64,000 nt of DNA from Panulirus ornatus (taxonomy: Eukaryota; Arthropoda; Malacostraca; Decapoda; Palinuridae), in the NCBI RefSeq assembly GCF_036320965.1, contig NC_092236.1:21034518-21098517 (forward strand), read 5' to 3'. Each line of letters starts with the position of its first letter. The first letter of the stretch is position 1. The notes beneath the pieces are model-generated. The model was not told the DNA's origin. It saw nothing but the letters and a program-made list of their open reading frames with translations, and searched no databases. Both the position numbers and the translations under genes were made by a program. Positions 40,986 to 52,654 of the stretch are shown in pieces.

Positions 40986-41469
40986 TAGTACATAGGAGCA
41001 AATAAATACATAAAAAAGTAGATAATAGAAGGCCTTTTGGTCTAGGACGAGGCTAGTCGCAATCATCTACACTATGATATCTGTGGTTAAGAGAGATGAG
41101 GAAGGCTATTTCCCCACCCTCCACTCCCTCCGGCAACAACAGCCGGCAGGAAAAGAATGGAAGACAAAAAAAAATGCCTGGCTGAAGTGAAGCAAACATA
41201 AAATTTTCAAGAAAGAATAAAAAATGTATCCCTTCTTTGTCCTTGGTCAAGTTTTTCTCTGTTCTTTATTGTGGTTCAGGACCAGGGAAGAACTGGACTG
41301 CATATTGAAGATGCGGACATAGATTAAGGTCAGGGTGGCTTCTAGTGATTTGCTAACTCTCGTCCAAGATATAAAACATAGTTTGCTCAGTCTGCTGTAT
41401 TGCTTGTTGCTATACACTATTTCTTGTCCTCTGGCCTACTGCTGTCAACAACCCCAAGATCATCTTCAT

Positions 41470-41805
41470 TTACGCTGGATTGCGGAATTCCGAGCATTTT
41501 GTTATAATGCTTGATGATTTTGTAATTCTACGTTTATCTCCGGAAATTTTTCACTTGCCGGTTATCTTATCTTTCTGTCAATTCATCATTCTAGCATATC
41601 ATGATCTCTTTATGGTATCTCACAGTCTTGCTCATTCATACGTCTGTGTCTTAGTTTTGTATCATACGCAGATTTGAGACCTTTGATTTGAGCACCAGTT
41701 CTAGTCGAGTATGGATATCATAAAAGGAGTGGGGTTAAGGAGAGATTCCTGTGGCACCTCGACTGTCACGTTCATCTAGGAGGAGGCTCCACAACACGTT
41801 GCTCT

Positions 41806-41876
<71 letters not shown>

Positions 41877-42370
41877 GGCCGGTCACTAATCCAAGCACAT
41901 TGTTCGTCCCCTAAACCATGTGATTTTGATTTACATAGCAGTTTCTTGAGGTACTTTAGATTCTATAGATTGCTATAGATAAAACTGAAAAACTGTAACA
42001 GAATTTTTTAAACAAGATCCTTTGTTACAGAAGCCTCAATGTCTGTCTGTTATTAAACAGCAATCTAGAAATTTACAATATATTCTCCATTCTTTTTACC
42101 AAAGTTTTACCTAGAACCGACGTAAGACTAATTGGGCGGTAATTCAAGATACATTTTCATACCTCCTTTCTAGCATGCAGGGGTAACATTTCCCAGTTTC
42201 CAGTCGTTTGGTGCCTTATCTGTGATTAATGACTTGTTGTATACTGAGGATATGGGGATCATCGATTACCGGCGGACCTTCAAAACTAGTGTAGCTAGGC
42301 TATCAAGGCCAGCCGATTTGTTTGGATCAGTTTAATGTTAGCATCTCATCTATTCAGTGGCTTATAATTT
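41470..42370 (-). mobile_element. CR1/L2-like LINE remnant (RT domain), interrupted by (TC)n
   Basis: On the minus strand these pieces are in RT order: SAGLDSLATLVLK (family PAGLDxIP), APNDWKLGNVTPAC, NYRPISLTSVLGKTLVKRME, then, past the microsatellite, SGVPQESLLNPTPFMISI in which GVPQGSVLGPILFLIFI is recognisable, and SAYDTKLRHRRMNEQDCE where the FADDTK catalytic box has decayed to SAYDTK. Several stops and frameshifts are present. A (TC)n tract at 41810-41872 sits between NYRPIS and GVPQ, so it arose after or during insertion. Dead copy, probably the same broad clade as 12.0, 44.3 and 51.0 kb. Confidence 0.78.
41810..41872. repeat. (TC)n microsatellite inside LINE remnant
   Basis: About 31 uninterrupted TC units. 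Confidence 0.97.
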
Positions 42371-42519
42371 AGTCACTTATAATTTTTTCATGTGACTCAA
42401 GATAAAAATATTTGCGGTTTAAGTATAAATGAATCTTCTTCGACTGTAGAGAACCGATAAACTTGTTTAGTAAGGAAGCCATTTTCTTGCAGTATCTCTT
42501 AGGCGGAGGGAGATTATAC

Positions 42520-42860
42520 TCTAGTGGAGACGGATATAACCAGAGGCGAGGTATAACCAGGTAGAGGCAGGTATTAGTAAACTAAAGGCGAGTTGCTGTT
42601 GAGTCGAAGAAATGAGAGTGGCCGAAGGAAGAGGGGTATAGTTCTTGCAGGCAGATATGCTGCATATCCAGCTGGATTGTGGTTAGGTGGAGGGAAGGTA
42701 TTGAATTTTTGAGGTCACAATACCAGCAGGTAGGAGGTATGGCTGAGGGTCACAACAAAGACAGAGCTAAGGCATAATCAGTAGGAGTCCACACACCCCA
42801 CATAGGAGGAGGGCAGGTGGTGTAACCAAGTGGAGTCGAAACATACCCAGATGGTGGCAG
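42520..42860. repeat. Decayed minisatellite, TATAACCAG/GAGGCAGG-type units
   Basis: Units such as GGATATAACCAGAGGCGAGG, TATAACCAGGTAGAGGCAGG and GTGTAACCAAGTGGAGTCGA. Related to 40.74-40.98 kb. Confidence 0.5.
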
Positions 42861-44265
42861 GGCGAAGGAACAGTTTCCTTACACGAAGGTAAGACATTTC
42901 ATCGCTTGGCATGTGGGGGTGATAATAAGGGGATTACACAGGGCGGTGAGGCGTCACATGTAGGAGGTACATAGGTCCTGATGACTAAGATAATGTTCCA
43001 CACCCACACGAGCGAGCAGACACCCGGACACAGCGTGGGAGCGCGTGTAACAACACACTACCATTCTAGTTCATTTGCCGCACTAATTATTTCTAGCGTC
43101 GATGGTGAAAAGAGGTTAGACTATTAATCAACATATTTCTTAACTTGATCTCTTCGCCATCTCAATTATGTTGTGTCTTAAATTATCAAAGTAATTATCT
43201 GTATAATAAGATTCATTAAAATGATCAAGTATTCCTATGACAGAGTCGGAACTCCGAATCAGTAGTGATGGTAAGCGTAACCGCTTCACTTTTCCGAGGG
43301 CGTTTAATAGGCTTGGTGCTGCCCTCCTCTGTCGGTCTCACAATGACTAACGTAACATTAGGATAACATTGTTACCTAGACTTACAAAGGCAAGAGTTTT
43401 TCTTTGTGCTTTGAAGTCTTGTTAAAACAAGAACTTAAGTAAACCTAACTATTGCTAACGTTAATTAAGGTCGACAGAATAAGAAACTGAAAAACTAAAA
43501 CTTTTCTGTAGGGAGGAACCAACTTTGCCATCAGAACGGAACCTTGTCCTGAACCGCCGCCAACGCTCGCATAGTTACTGGCTTCACTATGCTGACGTCC
43601 CTCTCCCCAGCCATAAGTTTTTGTAATCGCTCTGGACTGTGTAAATACTCCGCAGTAGATGTAGGAGGTGCAGTTTAATTAATCAACACTCAAATATTCC
43701 CATTTTCTCCCCTCACCCTCCCATGGGTCCTCCATCCACTCACCTATAAGTAATGCCTTCCACACACACCACACTCAACTCTGCCTCGTGTAGGGTGAGC
43801 CTTTACCTCTTTCATGTCGAGTACTCTTGGGTATGATACTTGGACAAAGTTTTACAAGAGGAGCGAAAATGCAGGGTGTTGTGCTACACTAGGGCTAGGC
43901 TAAATGATATGATACCTCTAGTGTAGGATATAGACAGGAGCAGTACCAAGGCTAGAGAGCAGTTACTGAAGAAGGTACGATAGATGTGGTCGGGGAACGT
44001 CAGAAGAGATTCCAGGAAAAGTAGAAGCTGGTCATTAGGAAGCTCATGGAAAACCACATGAAAGCTGTGATAAGAGGACAGCTTCTTAGGTACGATATAA
44101 CATCAATGAATTTCAGTAGAATGTTAGGTACATGTACGTGGGAGTATATAGGAAGGACAAGTTACAGGAGTTTACCGGTCCATAAAAAGGATATCTGTAA
44201 TAATGATCTTAATTGTGGTAGAAATAGAATGGTCTCGGTACATTACGTCCGAGGGTATTTTGGTT
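42861..44265. other. Unassigned, nothing recognised
   Basis: Unique-looking, moderately AT-rich. A 78-codon plus-strand frame at 44046-44282 has no motif. Confidence 0.4.
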
Positions 44266-45035
44266 ATCCAGTTATGAAATAATGACTATAGATTTCTATC
44301 AAGGTACGTTGAGCATGATGTTCTATATCGAAACCCATATCATATTTTAAGAGCCTAACGATTTGGTCAGTGATAACTGGGTTTAAAGATTTTCCAGGGA
44401 CCAAAGAAAGGCTCATGCGTAGTGGGTCGGAGTGCATCTTTTTTTCATTCCACAAACTGGCGGCACATTATTAAACTTTCTATCTTTTGGAACCTTCCCT
44501 TCTAGCTGTGATCTGTTGAATATTCTGGAGGTGGAAAATGCTATTTACTAGCTTACTTCTTTCCATGCTCTTGGGTTAGAGATCGTTAGGATCAGTTGAC
44601 TTATCTATCTTAATTTCTCTTGGTATTTAAGTAGTTTTTGGCATTCAGTATCTTTTTCTGTCCAATTCTATGCTTTTAATATGTTTGAGGAATTTTCGAT
44701 AGCAAGCAATGAATCGAAATCCTTACTCAGAGGGGAGTCTTTTCTTTATTGTCCCGAATTATGATGACGTTTTCATTTGATAATGGACAGAAAGTCTCTG
44801 AAATTTCCCTGCTTTTGATAGATTTAAACAATTTTTTCGGGTGTTTGTTATACTATGAGAAACCCTGAAAGTCGTTTTTCTTCCTACAACATCTTTCTAA
44901 TTTCATATACATTTCATGATCCTGTTGTTTGCAATTTGATTTAGATACACACAGGGTGGTTTATGATACCGCTAAATAATGTATTTCTTTTACTTTTAGA
45001 TAAATCACTGTTTTCTTTGGTCATCCAACTTGCTT
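44266..45035 (-). mobile_element. CR1/L2-like LINE remnant (linker and start of RT)
   Basis: Minus-strand pieces in order from 45035 downward: WMTKENSDLSKSKRNTLF (family W(M/L)TKE..xLxKxKxxLF), KHPKKLFKSIKSREISETFC then PLSNENVI (family NPKxFxKYIKSKxxxxxxxGPLxNE), RSQLEGKVPKDRKFNNVPPV (family SLxEGKVPxDWKxANVTPV), and DPLRMSLSLVPGKSLNPVIT (family NYRPVSLTSVPGKxLExII). Separated by stops and frame changes. The catalytic half of RT is absent; the copy ends at about 44266. Confidence 0.75.
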
Positions 45036-46265
45036 CTTCTCTTCCACTATTCATGTTAACCAAAACGGCAGCTTGCAGTGAATTGCCACTATTTCTGTTA
45101 CCTAGTTTTTTCACCAATGAGATGTATTATACAGGACTGTAGGATAGTTTTAGTAATATCAGAAGCCTGTTTACTGGTAACGGCTTGCATCATCAGTCTT
45201 GAATGGGACGGTTAGGCAAGGTACTTGGAAAAAAAGCGAATAAACCAAAATAAGCGTAAGTGAATTAGCTTCAGGAAGCCTGGTATGTAATATCAAGCCG
45301 TGGAGCGAGGGAGTGCGACTGCCAGATGAATATAGGGTTAGGGAAATGGAGGTAGGACACGCCGCGGCAGAGCTCTTATCAGGATAGGCTGGCCAGATCC
45401 CGGGGTGAACGTTAGGGTGGGTCAAACCATGAGGAGGGGATACGTCAGAGAAATGTTAAAACCAATTTGTTGATTCCATAAAACTGTACGTGAAAATCAA
45501 ATTCTTTCAATGCGTAATTTAGAATTTTCCTCTGCCGTCGCCAGAAAGCGTAACTTCAGAGCGGAATGTAATAACGCATTGCATACTATAAGTAAAGATA
45601 GACATCATAACAATGAAATAAGTTTGGATAACTTCTGTAAAAAACTGTTTTATATGAGAATATCGATAACAGGATACGAGGTGTTCTGTCAAGATAGATT
45701 GAATTAGGCAGGTGACTCACTCACGATTTATGTCAACGAGACTCGAAACGCAAGGTTACATAAAACTGATTTCGATGCAAATGACTTCCTGTATATCATT
45801 CAGATGAATCATGACAGTTAATATGATTGCTTGTGTCGTATACAGACCCATAAAATACTGCGACGAAAATGATATTACTTCATGCGAAGAAATTAACTCT
45901 CCAATAAACAAAAACTGTACGAGATCCTAATAACCCTTGCATTAATCAGGAAGTCTTGATAGGTGACGACAGGGACACAAATCAATCGATTTGACCGACG
46001 ATTGTCCTTTAAATCAGATGAATCACAAACTCACCTAAGATAATTACTTTTTTAGTTCACCTCTATGAGTTTGAGGAAGATCTGTTCCGCTTCTCTCAGC
46101 GTCCACGTCCGCGTCAGAGTAAACTGTGCACGTCCGCACCATGGTTACATGTTATGTCCGAGTTTAGTTGTTCATATTCCTCCTTATACGTTAGCTGAGG
46201 CTAGCTGCCCTAATCAAGGTCATCACAATTACGGTATGTATATCTATATATACCCTGGCCTAAGC
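45036..46265. other. Unassigned, nothing recognised
   Basis: AT-rich, unique-looking; frames of at most 84 codons without motifs. Confidence 0.4.
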
Positions 46266-46267
46266 TA

Positions 46268-46432
46268 GGTAACAATATATCTACCAGGTCATAAGGGAAG
46301 ACGAACAGCTGGGTTGACCGCGGACTGGCTGCCGCGAACAGGATTTGAACCTCAGAAGGCTCGAACCCGGGACGCCAGTGAATGCGTTACGATCAGTAAC
46401 GCTAACCGCTACAACATGGAGGTCCTTGTTGA
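46268..46432 (-). mobile_element. tRNA-derived SINE
   Basis: Second copy of the family at 23.05 kb. The minus strand reads GGACCTCCATGTTGTAGCGG then TTAGCGTTACTGATCGTAAC (A-box region), GTCCCGGGTTCGAGCC as the first B-box, a second B-box-like GGTTCAAATCCTG 20 bases on, and the shared body GGCAGCCAGTCCGCGGTCAA, CCCAGCTGTTCGTC. Having two B-box-like motifs suggests an internal duplication in the family. Confidence 0.8.
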
Positions 46433-46962
46433 TAAATGTTTCAACATCCCACCAAAAGAAGGTGATTTAGTTTAAGCATCAGAGGCGAACTTCTAAATCG
46501 GAGATTATCTCGCTTACAGTTATTCACACCGGCGGATAAAGGACGTGATTAACTTTCGTACATCGCTGATAAAGTTAGATAACGGCGACCGAAATATTAA
46601 AAGATTTACTTTAACTTTTACTTTCGATTTCGAAGAAAGCGATGTAATGATAACAATACTGGCAAACTGATGAACCGCTTATCAAGTTTTTATAATTAGA
46701 TGCAGTTGAGAAAATATAGTATAACTTTGAGATTTGATACTTCAGAACGAGAGACAATAATCCCACAAAGAAAAAGTAGTGAAAATTTAAAGCTAGGCTG
46801 GATGGCTTACCATTTCTCTGCCCACAACGTCCGTGAGTCGAACAAACTGGTCACAAGGGACTAATATATGGACCGAGAGCGACTTCCCGCTGTAATTTCA
46901 AGACTAAGATCTGGAAATACACAGTTCGTTTATGTTGCCCATTGACACAAATTTCACTGTTG
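46433..46962. other. Unassigned, nothing recognised
   Basis: AT-rich, no ORF of note. It leads into a 5'-truncated LINE copy. Confidence 0.45.
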
Positions 46963-48352
46963 TAGAGAGGAAAGTGATTGGTTCCCAGTGAATGTCGGTT
47001 TACGGCTGGGGTGCGTGATGTCTCCATGGTTGTTTAATTTGTTTATGGATGGGGTTGTTAGGGAGGTGAATGCAAGAGTTTTGGAGAGAGGGGCAAGTCT
47101 GTTGTGGATGAGAGGGCTTGAAAAGTGAGTCAGCTATTGTTCGCTGATGATACAACGCTGGTGGCTGATTCGGGTAAGAAACTGCAGAAGCTGGTGATTG
47201 AGTTTGGTAAAGTGTGTGAAAGAAGAAAGCTGAGAGTAAATGTGAATAAAAGCAAGGCTTTTAGGTACAGTAGGGTTGAGGGATAAGTCAACTGGGAGGT
47301 AAGTTTGAATGGAAAAAACTGGAGGAAGTGAAGAGTTTTAGATATCTGGTAGTGGATTTGGCAGCGGATGGAACTATGGAAGCGGAAATGAGTCACAGGG
47401 TAGGCGAGGGTGCGAAGGTTCTGGGAGCGTTGAAGAATGTGTGGAAGGCGAAAACATTATCTCGAAAAGAAAAAATGGGTATGTTTGAAGGAATAGTGGT
47501 TCCAACAATGTTATATGGCTGCGAAGCGTGAGCTATAGATAGGGTTGTTCGGAGGAGGGTGGATGTGCTGGAAATGAGATGTTTGAGGACAATATGTGGT
47601 GTGAGGTGGTTTGATCGAGTAAGTTATGAAAAGGTAAGAGAGATGTGTCGTAGTAAAAAGAGTGTGGTTGAGAGAGCAGAAGAGGGTGTATTGAAATGGT
47701 TTGGTCACATGGAGAGAATGAGTGAGGAAAGATTGACCAAGAGGATATATGTGTCAGAGTGGAGGGAACGAGGAGACGTGGGAGATCAAATTGGAGGTGG
47801 AAAGATGGAGTGAAAACGATTCTGAATGATCGGTGCCTGAACATGCAGGAGGGTGAAAGGTGCGCAAGGAATAGAGTGAATTGGAACGATGTGGTATACC
47901 GGGGTCGACGTGCTGCCAATGGATTGAACCAGGGCATGTGAAGCGTCTGGGGTAAACCATGGAAAGTTTTGTGGGGCCTGGATGTGGAAAGGGAGCTGTG
48001 GTTTCGGTGCATTATACATGACATCTAGAGACTGAGTGTGAACGAATATGGCCTTTGTTGTCTTTTCCTAGCGCTACCTCGCGCACATGCGGGGGAAGGG
48101 GTTTGTCATTTCATGTATGGCGGGATGGCGACGGGAATGAATAAGGGCAGACAGTATGAATTACGTACATGTGTATATATGTATATGTCTGTGTGTGTAT
48201 ATATATGTATAGGCTGAGATGTATAGGTGTGTATGTGTGCTATGTGTGGACGTGTATGTACATACATGTGTATGTGGGTGGGTTGGGCCATTCTTTCGTC
48301 TGTTTCCTTGCACTACCTCGCTAACACGGGAGACAGAGACAAAGTATAATAA
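46963..48352 (+). mobile_element. RTE-like LINE copy, old, long 3' UTR type
   Basis: Plus-strand, 1.39 kb. It starts in RT (ESDWFSVNVGLRLGCVMSPW, LFNLFMDGVV) and carries the FADD box (SQLLFADDTTLVADSG) and the C-terminal LKWFGHMERMSEERLTKRIY, but is broken by several frame changes (around 47100, 47320 and 47755) and a Trp-to-stop in CEAWAMD (TGA near 47530). Its 3' UTR is the long form of about 400 bp with two ACCTCGC motifs (near 48077 and 48312) and ends GACAGAGACAAAGTATAATA before (TA)n. It is more diverged than the copies at 48.8 and 57.8 kb, so it is probably older. Confidence 0.88.
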
Positions 48353-48357
48353 AATAT

Positions 48358-48410
<53 letters not shown>
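48353..48410. repeat. (TA)n microsatellite
   Basis: About 25 TA units; the 3' tail of the LINE to the left and the 5' flank of the SINE-like copy to the right. Confidence 0.97.
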
Positions 48411-48412
<2 letters not shown>

Positions 48413-48637
48413 TCCCCAAGGATAGGGAAGGAAGAATACTGCGCACGTATTCCCTGCGTGTCATAGTTGGCGACTAAAAGCGGTGGGAGCGGGGTGCTGG
48501 AAATCCTCCCCTCCTGTTTTACTTTTCCAAAAGAAGGAACAGAGAAGGGGGCGAAGTGAGGATTTTTCCTTTTAAGGCTCAGCCATCAGTTCTTGACACT
48601 ATCTCTCTCAAGCGGAAACTGGAGAATATGTATAAAA

Positions 48638-48640
<3 letters not shown>
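48411..48640 (+). mobile_element. TA-SINE family, diverged full-length copy
   Basis: Starts ATCCCCAAGGATAGGGAAGG and carries CGTATTCCCTGCGTGTCATA, GGCGACTAAAAGCGG and CCAAAAGAAGGAACAGAGAA. Its 3' end is strongly changed (GACACTATCTCTCTCAAGCG for the usual AACGCTACCTCGCTAACGCG). It is the most diverged copy in the window. Confidence 0.8.

Positions 48641-48720
<80 letters not shown>
48641..48720. repeat. (TA)n microsatellite
   Basis: About 38 TA units with two ACATA/GTATA interruptions, between the SINE-like copy and the hammerhead-like repeat. Confidence 0.95.
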
Positions 48721-48721
<1 letters not shown>

Positions 48722-48723
<2 letters not shown>

Positions 48724-48840
48724 GTTTCTCTCTTGTGCCTCCCCTGATGATGTGATTATTACACGAAAGTGCACTTGGGAAATTTTCGTGTTTCATTTTC
48801 CCCGTGGACTCATAGGAATATCTTGATCACGCGCAAATTT
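48722..48840 (-). mobile_element. Hammerhead-like repeat (family F3), partial copy
   Basis: Matches 50.37-50.46 kb in the same sense and 63.87-64.0 kb in the opposite sense. On the plus strand it holds TCTCTCTTGTGCCTCCC, CTGATGA (48744-48750), a short GTG/CAC stem, GAAA (48765-48768), then the imperfect palindrome CACGAAAGT...ACTTTTCGTG type and CCCCGTGGACTCATAGGAAT. CTGATGA-stem-GAAA is the catalytic core order of hammerhead ribozymes, and such motifs are known from Penelope-like elements. Here one extra T follows CTGATGA, so activity is doubtful. Strand is given by the copy at the window end. Confidence 0.6.
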
Positions 48841-48842
48841 GT

Positions 48843-49679
48843 GTGGAAAGAGGGGCAAGTATGAAGTCTGTTGGGGATGAGAGAGCTTGGGAAGTGAGTC
48901 AGTTGTTGTTCGCTGATGATACAGCGCTGGTGGCTGATTCATGTGAGAAACTGCAGAAGCTGGTGACTGAGTTTGGTAAAGTGTGTGAAAGAAGAAAGTT
49001 AAGAGTAAATGTGAATAAGAGCAAGGTTATTAGGTACAGTAGGGTTGAGGGTCAAGTCAATTGGGAGGTAAGTTTGAATGGAGAAAAACTGGAGGAAGTA
49101 AAGTCTTTTAGATATCTGGGAGTGGATCTGGCAGCGTACGGAACCATGGAAGCGGAAGTGGATCATAGGGTGGGGGAGGGGGCGAAAATTCTGGGAGCCT
49201 TGAAGAATGTGTGGAAGTCGAGAACATTATCTCGGAAAGCAAAAATGGGTATGTTTGAAGGAATAGTGGTTCCAACAATGTTGTATGGTTGCGAGGCGTG
49301 GGCTATGGATAGAGTTGTGCGCAGGAGGGTGGATGTGCTGGAAATGAGATGTTTGAGGACAATGTGTGGTGTGAGGTGGTTTGATCGAGTAAGTAACGTA
49401 AGGGTAAGAGAGACGTGTGGAAATAAAAAGAGCGTGGTTGAGAGAGCAGAAGAGGGTGTTTTGAAATGGTTTGGGCACATGGAGAGAATGAGTGAGGAAA
49501 GATTGACCAAGAGGATATATGTGTCGGAGGTGGAGGGAACGAGGAGAAGTGGGAGACCAAATTGGAGGTGGAAAGATGGAGTGAAAAAGATTTTGTGTGA
49601 TCGGGGCCTGAACATGCAGGAGGGTGAAAGGAGGGCAAGGAATAGAGTGAATTTGATCGATGTGGTATACCGGGGTTGA
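48843..49679 (+). pseudogene. C-terminal RT ORF of RTE-like LINE (intact frame, 5'-truncated)
   Basis: An uninterrupted 278-codon frame from the start of the fragment to the element's natural stop (DVVYRG then TGA). It contains SQLLFADDTALVADSCEKLQ (catalytic FADD), LRVNVNKSKVIRYSRVEGQV, FRYLGVDL, MLYGCEAWAMDRVV, LRTMCGVRWFDRVSNVRVRE, LKWFGHMERMSEERLTKRIY and RPNWRWKDGVKKILCDRGLN. The N-terminal catalytic Asp motif, fingers and endonuclease are missing, so it cannot act alone. The initiator Met is simply the first ATG-like position after truncation, not a real start. The absence of any stop suggests recent insertion. Confidence 0.85.
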
Positions 49680-49861
49680 CGTGCTGTCAGTGGATTGAAT
49701 CAGGGCATGTGAAGCGTCTGGGGTAAACCATGGAAAGCTGTGTAGGTATGTATATTTGCGTGTGTGGACGTATGTATATACATGTGTATGGGGGTGGGTT
49801 GGGCCATTTCTTTCGTCTGTTTCCTTGCGCTACCTCGCAAACGCGGGAGACAGCGACAATG

Positions 49862-49864
<3 letters not shown>
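48843..49864 (+). mobile_element. RTE-like LINE copy, young, short 3' UTR type
   Basis: Plus-strand, 5'-truncated just before the FADD box, with a 3' UTR of about 185 bp ending GACAGCGACAATGCAAATAT and running into (TA)n. It is very similar to the 58-kb copy. The 5' junction lies directly against the F3 repeat (GTGGAAAGAGGGGCAAG) rather than (TA)n, the clearest exception to the (TA)n-boundary pattern. Confidence 0.92.

Positions 49865-49921
<57 letters not shown>
49865..49921. repeat. (TA)n microsatellite
   Basis: About 28 TA units between the 3' ends of two LINE copies in opposite orientation (tail-to-tail). Confidence 0.97.
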
Positions 49922-49926
<5 letters not shown>

Positions 49927-50226
49927 TTTGCTTGTCCGCAGTTTCCCGCGTTAGCGATGTAGCGCCAAGAACAGACGAAGAATGGCTGCATTCGCTCACG
50001 TCCATTTTCTAGCTGTCACTTGCAATACACCGTAACCACAGCCCCCTGTACACATTCAGGCCTCACTAATCTTTTTGTGGTTTTCCCTGTCCGCTTCACA
50101 TGTCATGATTCAGTCCATTGTCAGCACGTCGCCCCTTGTATACCAAATGGTTCCAATGCAATCTGTCATTGTACCCTCTTGCATGTTCAGGCCAAACACT
50201 CAAGATAAATTTCACTCAATCTTCCA

Positions 50227-50228
<2 letters not shown>
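49922..50228 (-). mobile_element. RTE-like LINE, diverged subfamily, 3' end
   Basis: Minus-strand 3' region of a related but distinct LINE subfamily. It shares in order, with changes, TGCATGTTCAGGCC, ATTCAGTCCATTGTCAGCAC, GACATGTGAAGCGGACAGGG and AGCTAGAAAATGGACGTGAG-type segments. Its 3' terminus, minus strand, is CTTGGCGCTACATCGCTAAC then GCGGGAAACTGCGGACAAGC. That terminus is closer to the TA-SINE 3' end (GCTACCTCGCTAACGCGGGA) than is the terminus of the main LINE subfamily. It is the best candidate here for the SINE's partner. Confidence 0.78.

Positions 50229-50294
<66 letters not shown>
50228..50294. repeat. (TA)n microsatellite
   Basis: About 33 TA units at the 5' truncation point of the diverged LINE. 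Confidence 0.97.
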
Positions 50295-50297
<3 letters not shown>

Positions 50298-50367
50298 CTT
50301 GGACAATCGCATGTTTACTAAATGGCGTTCTAGCTACGTCTCTTCGTTGTATATCAATTGACTGATA

Positions 50368-50935
<568 letters not shown>

Positions 50936-51009
50936 GATCAAAATAAGTCAACTGGTCTTGTCCTCTCTCGTCCGATATTGAGAGAAGTTAAGCCTACAAA
51001 TAACATTTT

Positions 51010-52130
51010 CGTCCTTTGAAAAGGAAAGTGATCAAATCGCTACAAAAGGGAAAACTAACGAATGGCTGGAGGCTCCAGAATGTTACACCAATTCACAAAC
51101 TAGAGGGACGTCACCAGCAGAGAAACAAGAGTTTGGGGGGTGTTGTTAGAATGGGTAGAAATGTTGCATAGGAAATATATTTATATAAAAAAATCTTTAT
51201 CTACGCTCCATGAGTAAAGGTTTGGATTTTTCTTCAGGTCATGAGTCACAGGTTAAACCTTTATATAAGGGTCATAACTGAGGCATTAACCAGGTAAGAG
51301 TGATGACTCTGAGGGCATTCAGGTTCACAAAAGCTCATAAACGATCGTATCAACTCTCATGAGCATCTGACACAAACCCTTCATGTTCTGAGCAGGGATA
51401 TGGTGAAGGTTAACCTGCGACTCCCGACGACAGACCGACCGACCCCGACGAAGACCACGTCGGACATCCGCCGTCGGGAGTCACACGTTGATGTCGTAAA
51501 AATGCGTCAGATTTGACTCATCAGAGTTCGGTTAAACGTATCAAACTGTATCCCTGATGTGGTTGTTGCCTTAAGCATCTAAGGAACGGAATGGCATAAA
51601 AGACCCATAACTGAAATGAGCCTCTTTTCACATAATGCTTAACCTGAATCTTAACCTGGCATTTAACTTCATCAAAATTCCACCTTAATGAAGATGTCTT
51701 TGATATTTTCCGTATCGCATTTACACTCACTCATATTGCACTCCCAGTAACTAAGCTGCTTTTCTTTCCACTCATCGTCTGTCAGCGATCTGGATACAGG
51801 ACTCACCAGCAGAATGGCAAAACTTGTCACAGACATGAACTTTGGAAACAAAGGTCAAAGACTCGAAGATTCTTTAAAGATTTAAAGAGATTTAGCCAAA
51901 TTGATGAGCGTTATGTGATGGGGACAAATGCAATTCAATGCATTCTGTTGATGAAAATATTAACCAGAAATGCTTCGCTGTATAAGAGAGCCAACTGAAT
52001 ATTACGTTTCAATAACTAGAGCTAGAAACTAAAAGACGAAAAACACAGTACTCACCTTCTACACCGACCTAATTAGACCACATTCAGAATACAACCTGAT
52101 CATTTGTGGTCACGATCACGTTCGATAGTG
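51010..52130 (+). mobile_element. CR1/L2-like LINE remnant (RT), with unrelated insert
   Basis: Plus strand. At 51030 SLQKGKLTNGWRLQNVTPIH then KLEGRHQQRNK matches the SLxEGKVPxxWKxxNVTPIF motif. From 51783 ISDLDTGLTSRMAKLVTDMN then FGNKGQRLEDSLKI matches INDLDTGITSRVxKFADDTKxGGKAxxLEDC; the catalytic FADD has become LVTD. After stops, ITRARN...TVLTFYTDLIRPHSEYN matches the TLYNSLVRPHLEYA motif. The 51.12-51.78 kb stretch between the two parts has no LINE similarity that I can read and includes a nested hairpin at 51.42-51.48 kb, so it may be an insertion or badly decayed. Dead copy. Confidence 0.75.
51419..51482. other. Nested inverted repeat (hairpin)
   Basis: Outer arms GACTCCCGACG (51419-51429) and CGTCGGGAGTC (51472-51482) are perfect over 11 bp. 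Within the loop CCGACG (51435-51440) pairs with CGTCGG (51448-51453) around AAGACCA. Could be a chance GC hairpin or a structured RNA scrap. Confidence 0.6.
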
Positions 52131-52650
52131 GCTTAATGCCCACATATTAGGTATGATGTTAAAGAGAAGGATATGTGGTACAAACGGAGGCAACACTACC
52201 ATCAGACATTGTCCAAGTGAAGATTATCAATACATCTAAATCAGACAATCTATTTTAAAGATACTGATCATCAGTGCAAAAGCCTGTTCATAAACGACAA
52301 TATGATATACACGTATTCCAACTGCTCTTTCCTTATAGATTAGTGGCTACAGGTTTTTCTTATCCTGAGTACCCGGCAGCTGAAATGAGGTCCAAATGTT
52401 TTCCATTCATCCCTTCCAATAGAATTTCCATCTTAGTGTACCCTCTCCATTACACTGTGTTCTTTCGAAGTTATTTTTCCTGTCATCTGATACGGCAGAG
52501 AGAGCAGTGTTCAAGGAAGAGCTTCAGTTTTCCTCCCCTGTCTCCACCTGGTATGTGGCCTCGAAATTTACGATCCTGTTACTCTTCTCATAACATCTGC
52601 ATAAACCATCAGGTCTTCTGAGTTTGTCTTACCCATGTACTCATCATATT
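52131..52650. other. Unassigned, nothing recognised
   Basis: A 115-codon plus-strand frame at 52274-52621 (MQKPVHKRQYDIHVF...) has no motif I recognise and no clear codon bias. Confidence 0.35.
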
Positions 52651-52654
52651 CATG

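Noticed and set aside
48722..48840. Active self-cleaving hammerhead ribozyme
   Set aside because: The core order is present, but an extra base after CTGATGA, a three-pair stem and no clear cleavage-site stem keep this at hammerhead-like only.
49163..49638. 110-150 codon minus-strand frames (MFRPRSHKIFFTPS..., MPSFHPPACSGPDH...), also at 55.2, 58.6, 1.3 and 2.0 kb
   Set aside because: Exact antisense shadows of the LINE C-terminal coding region, recurring only because the LINE recurs.
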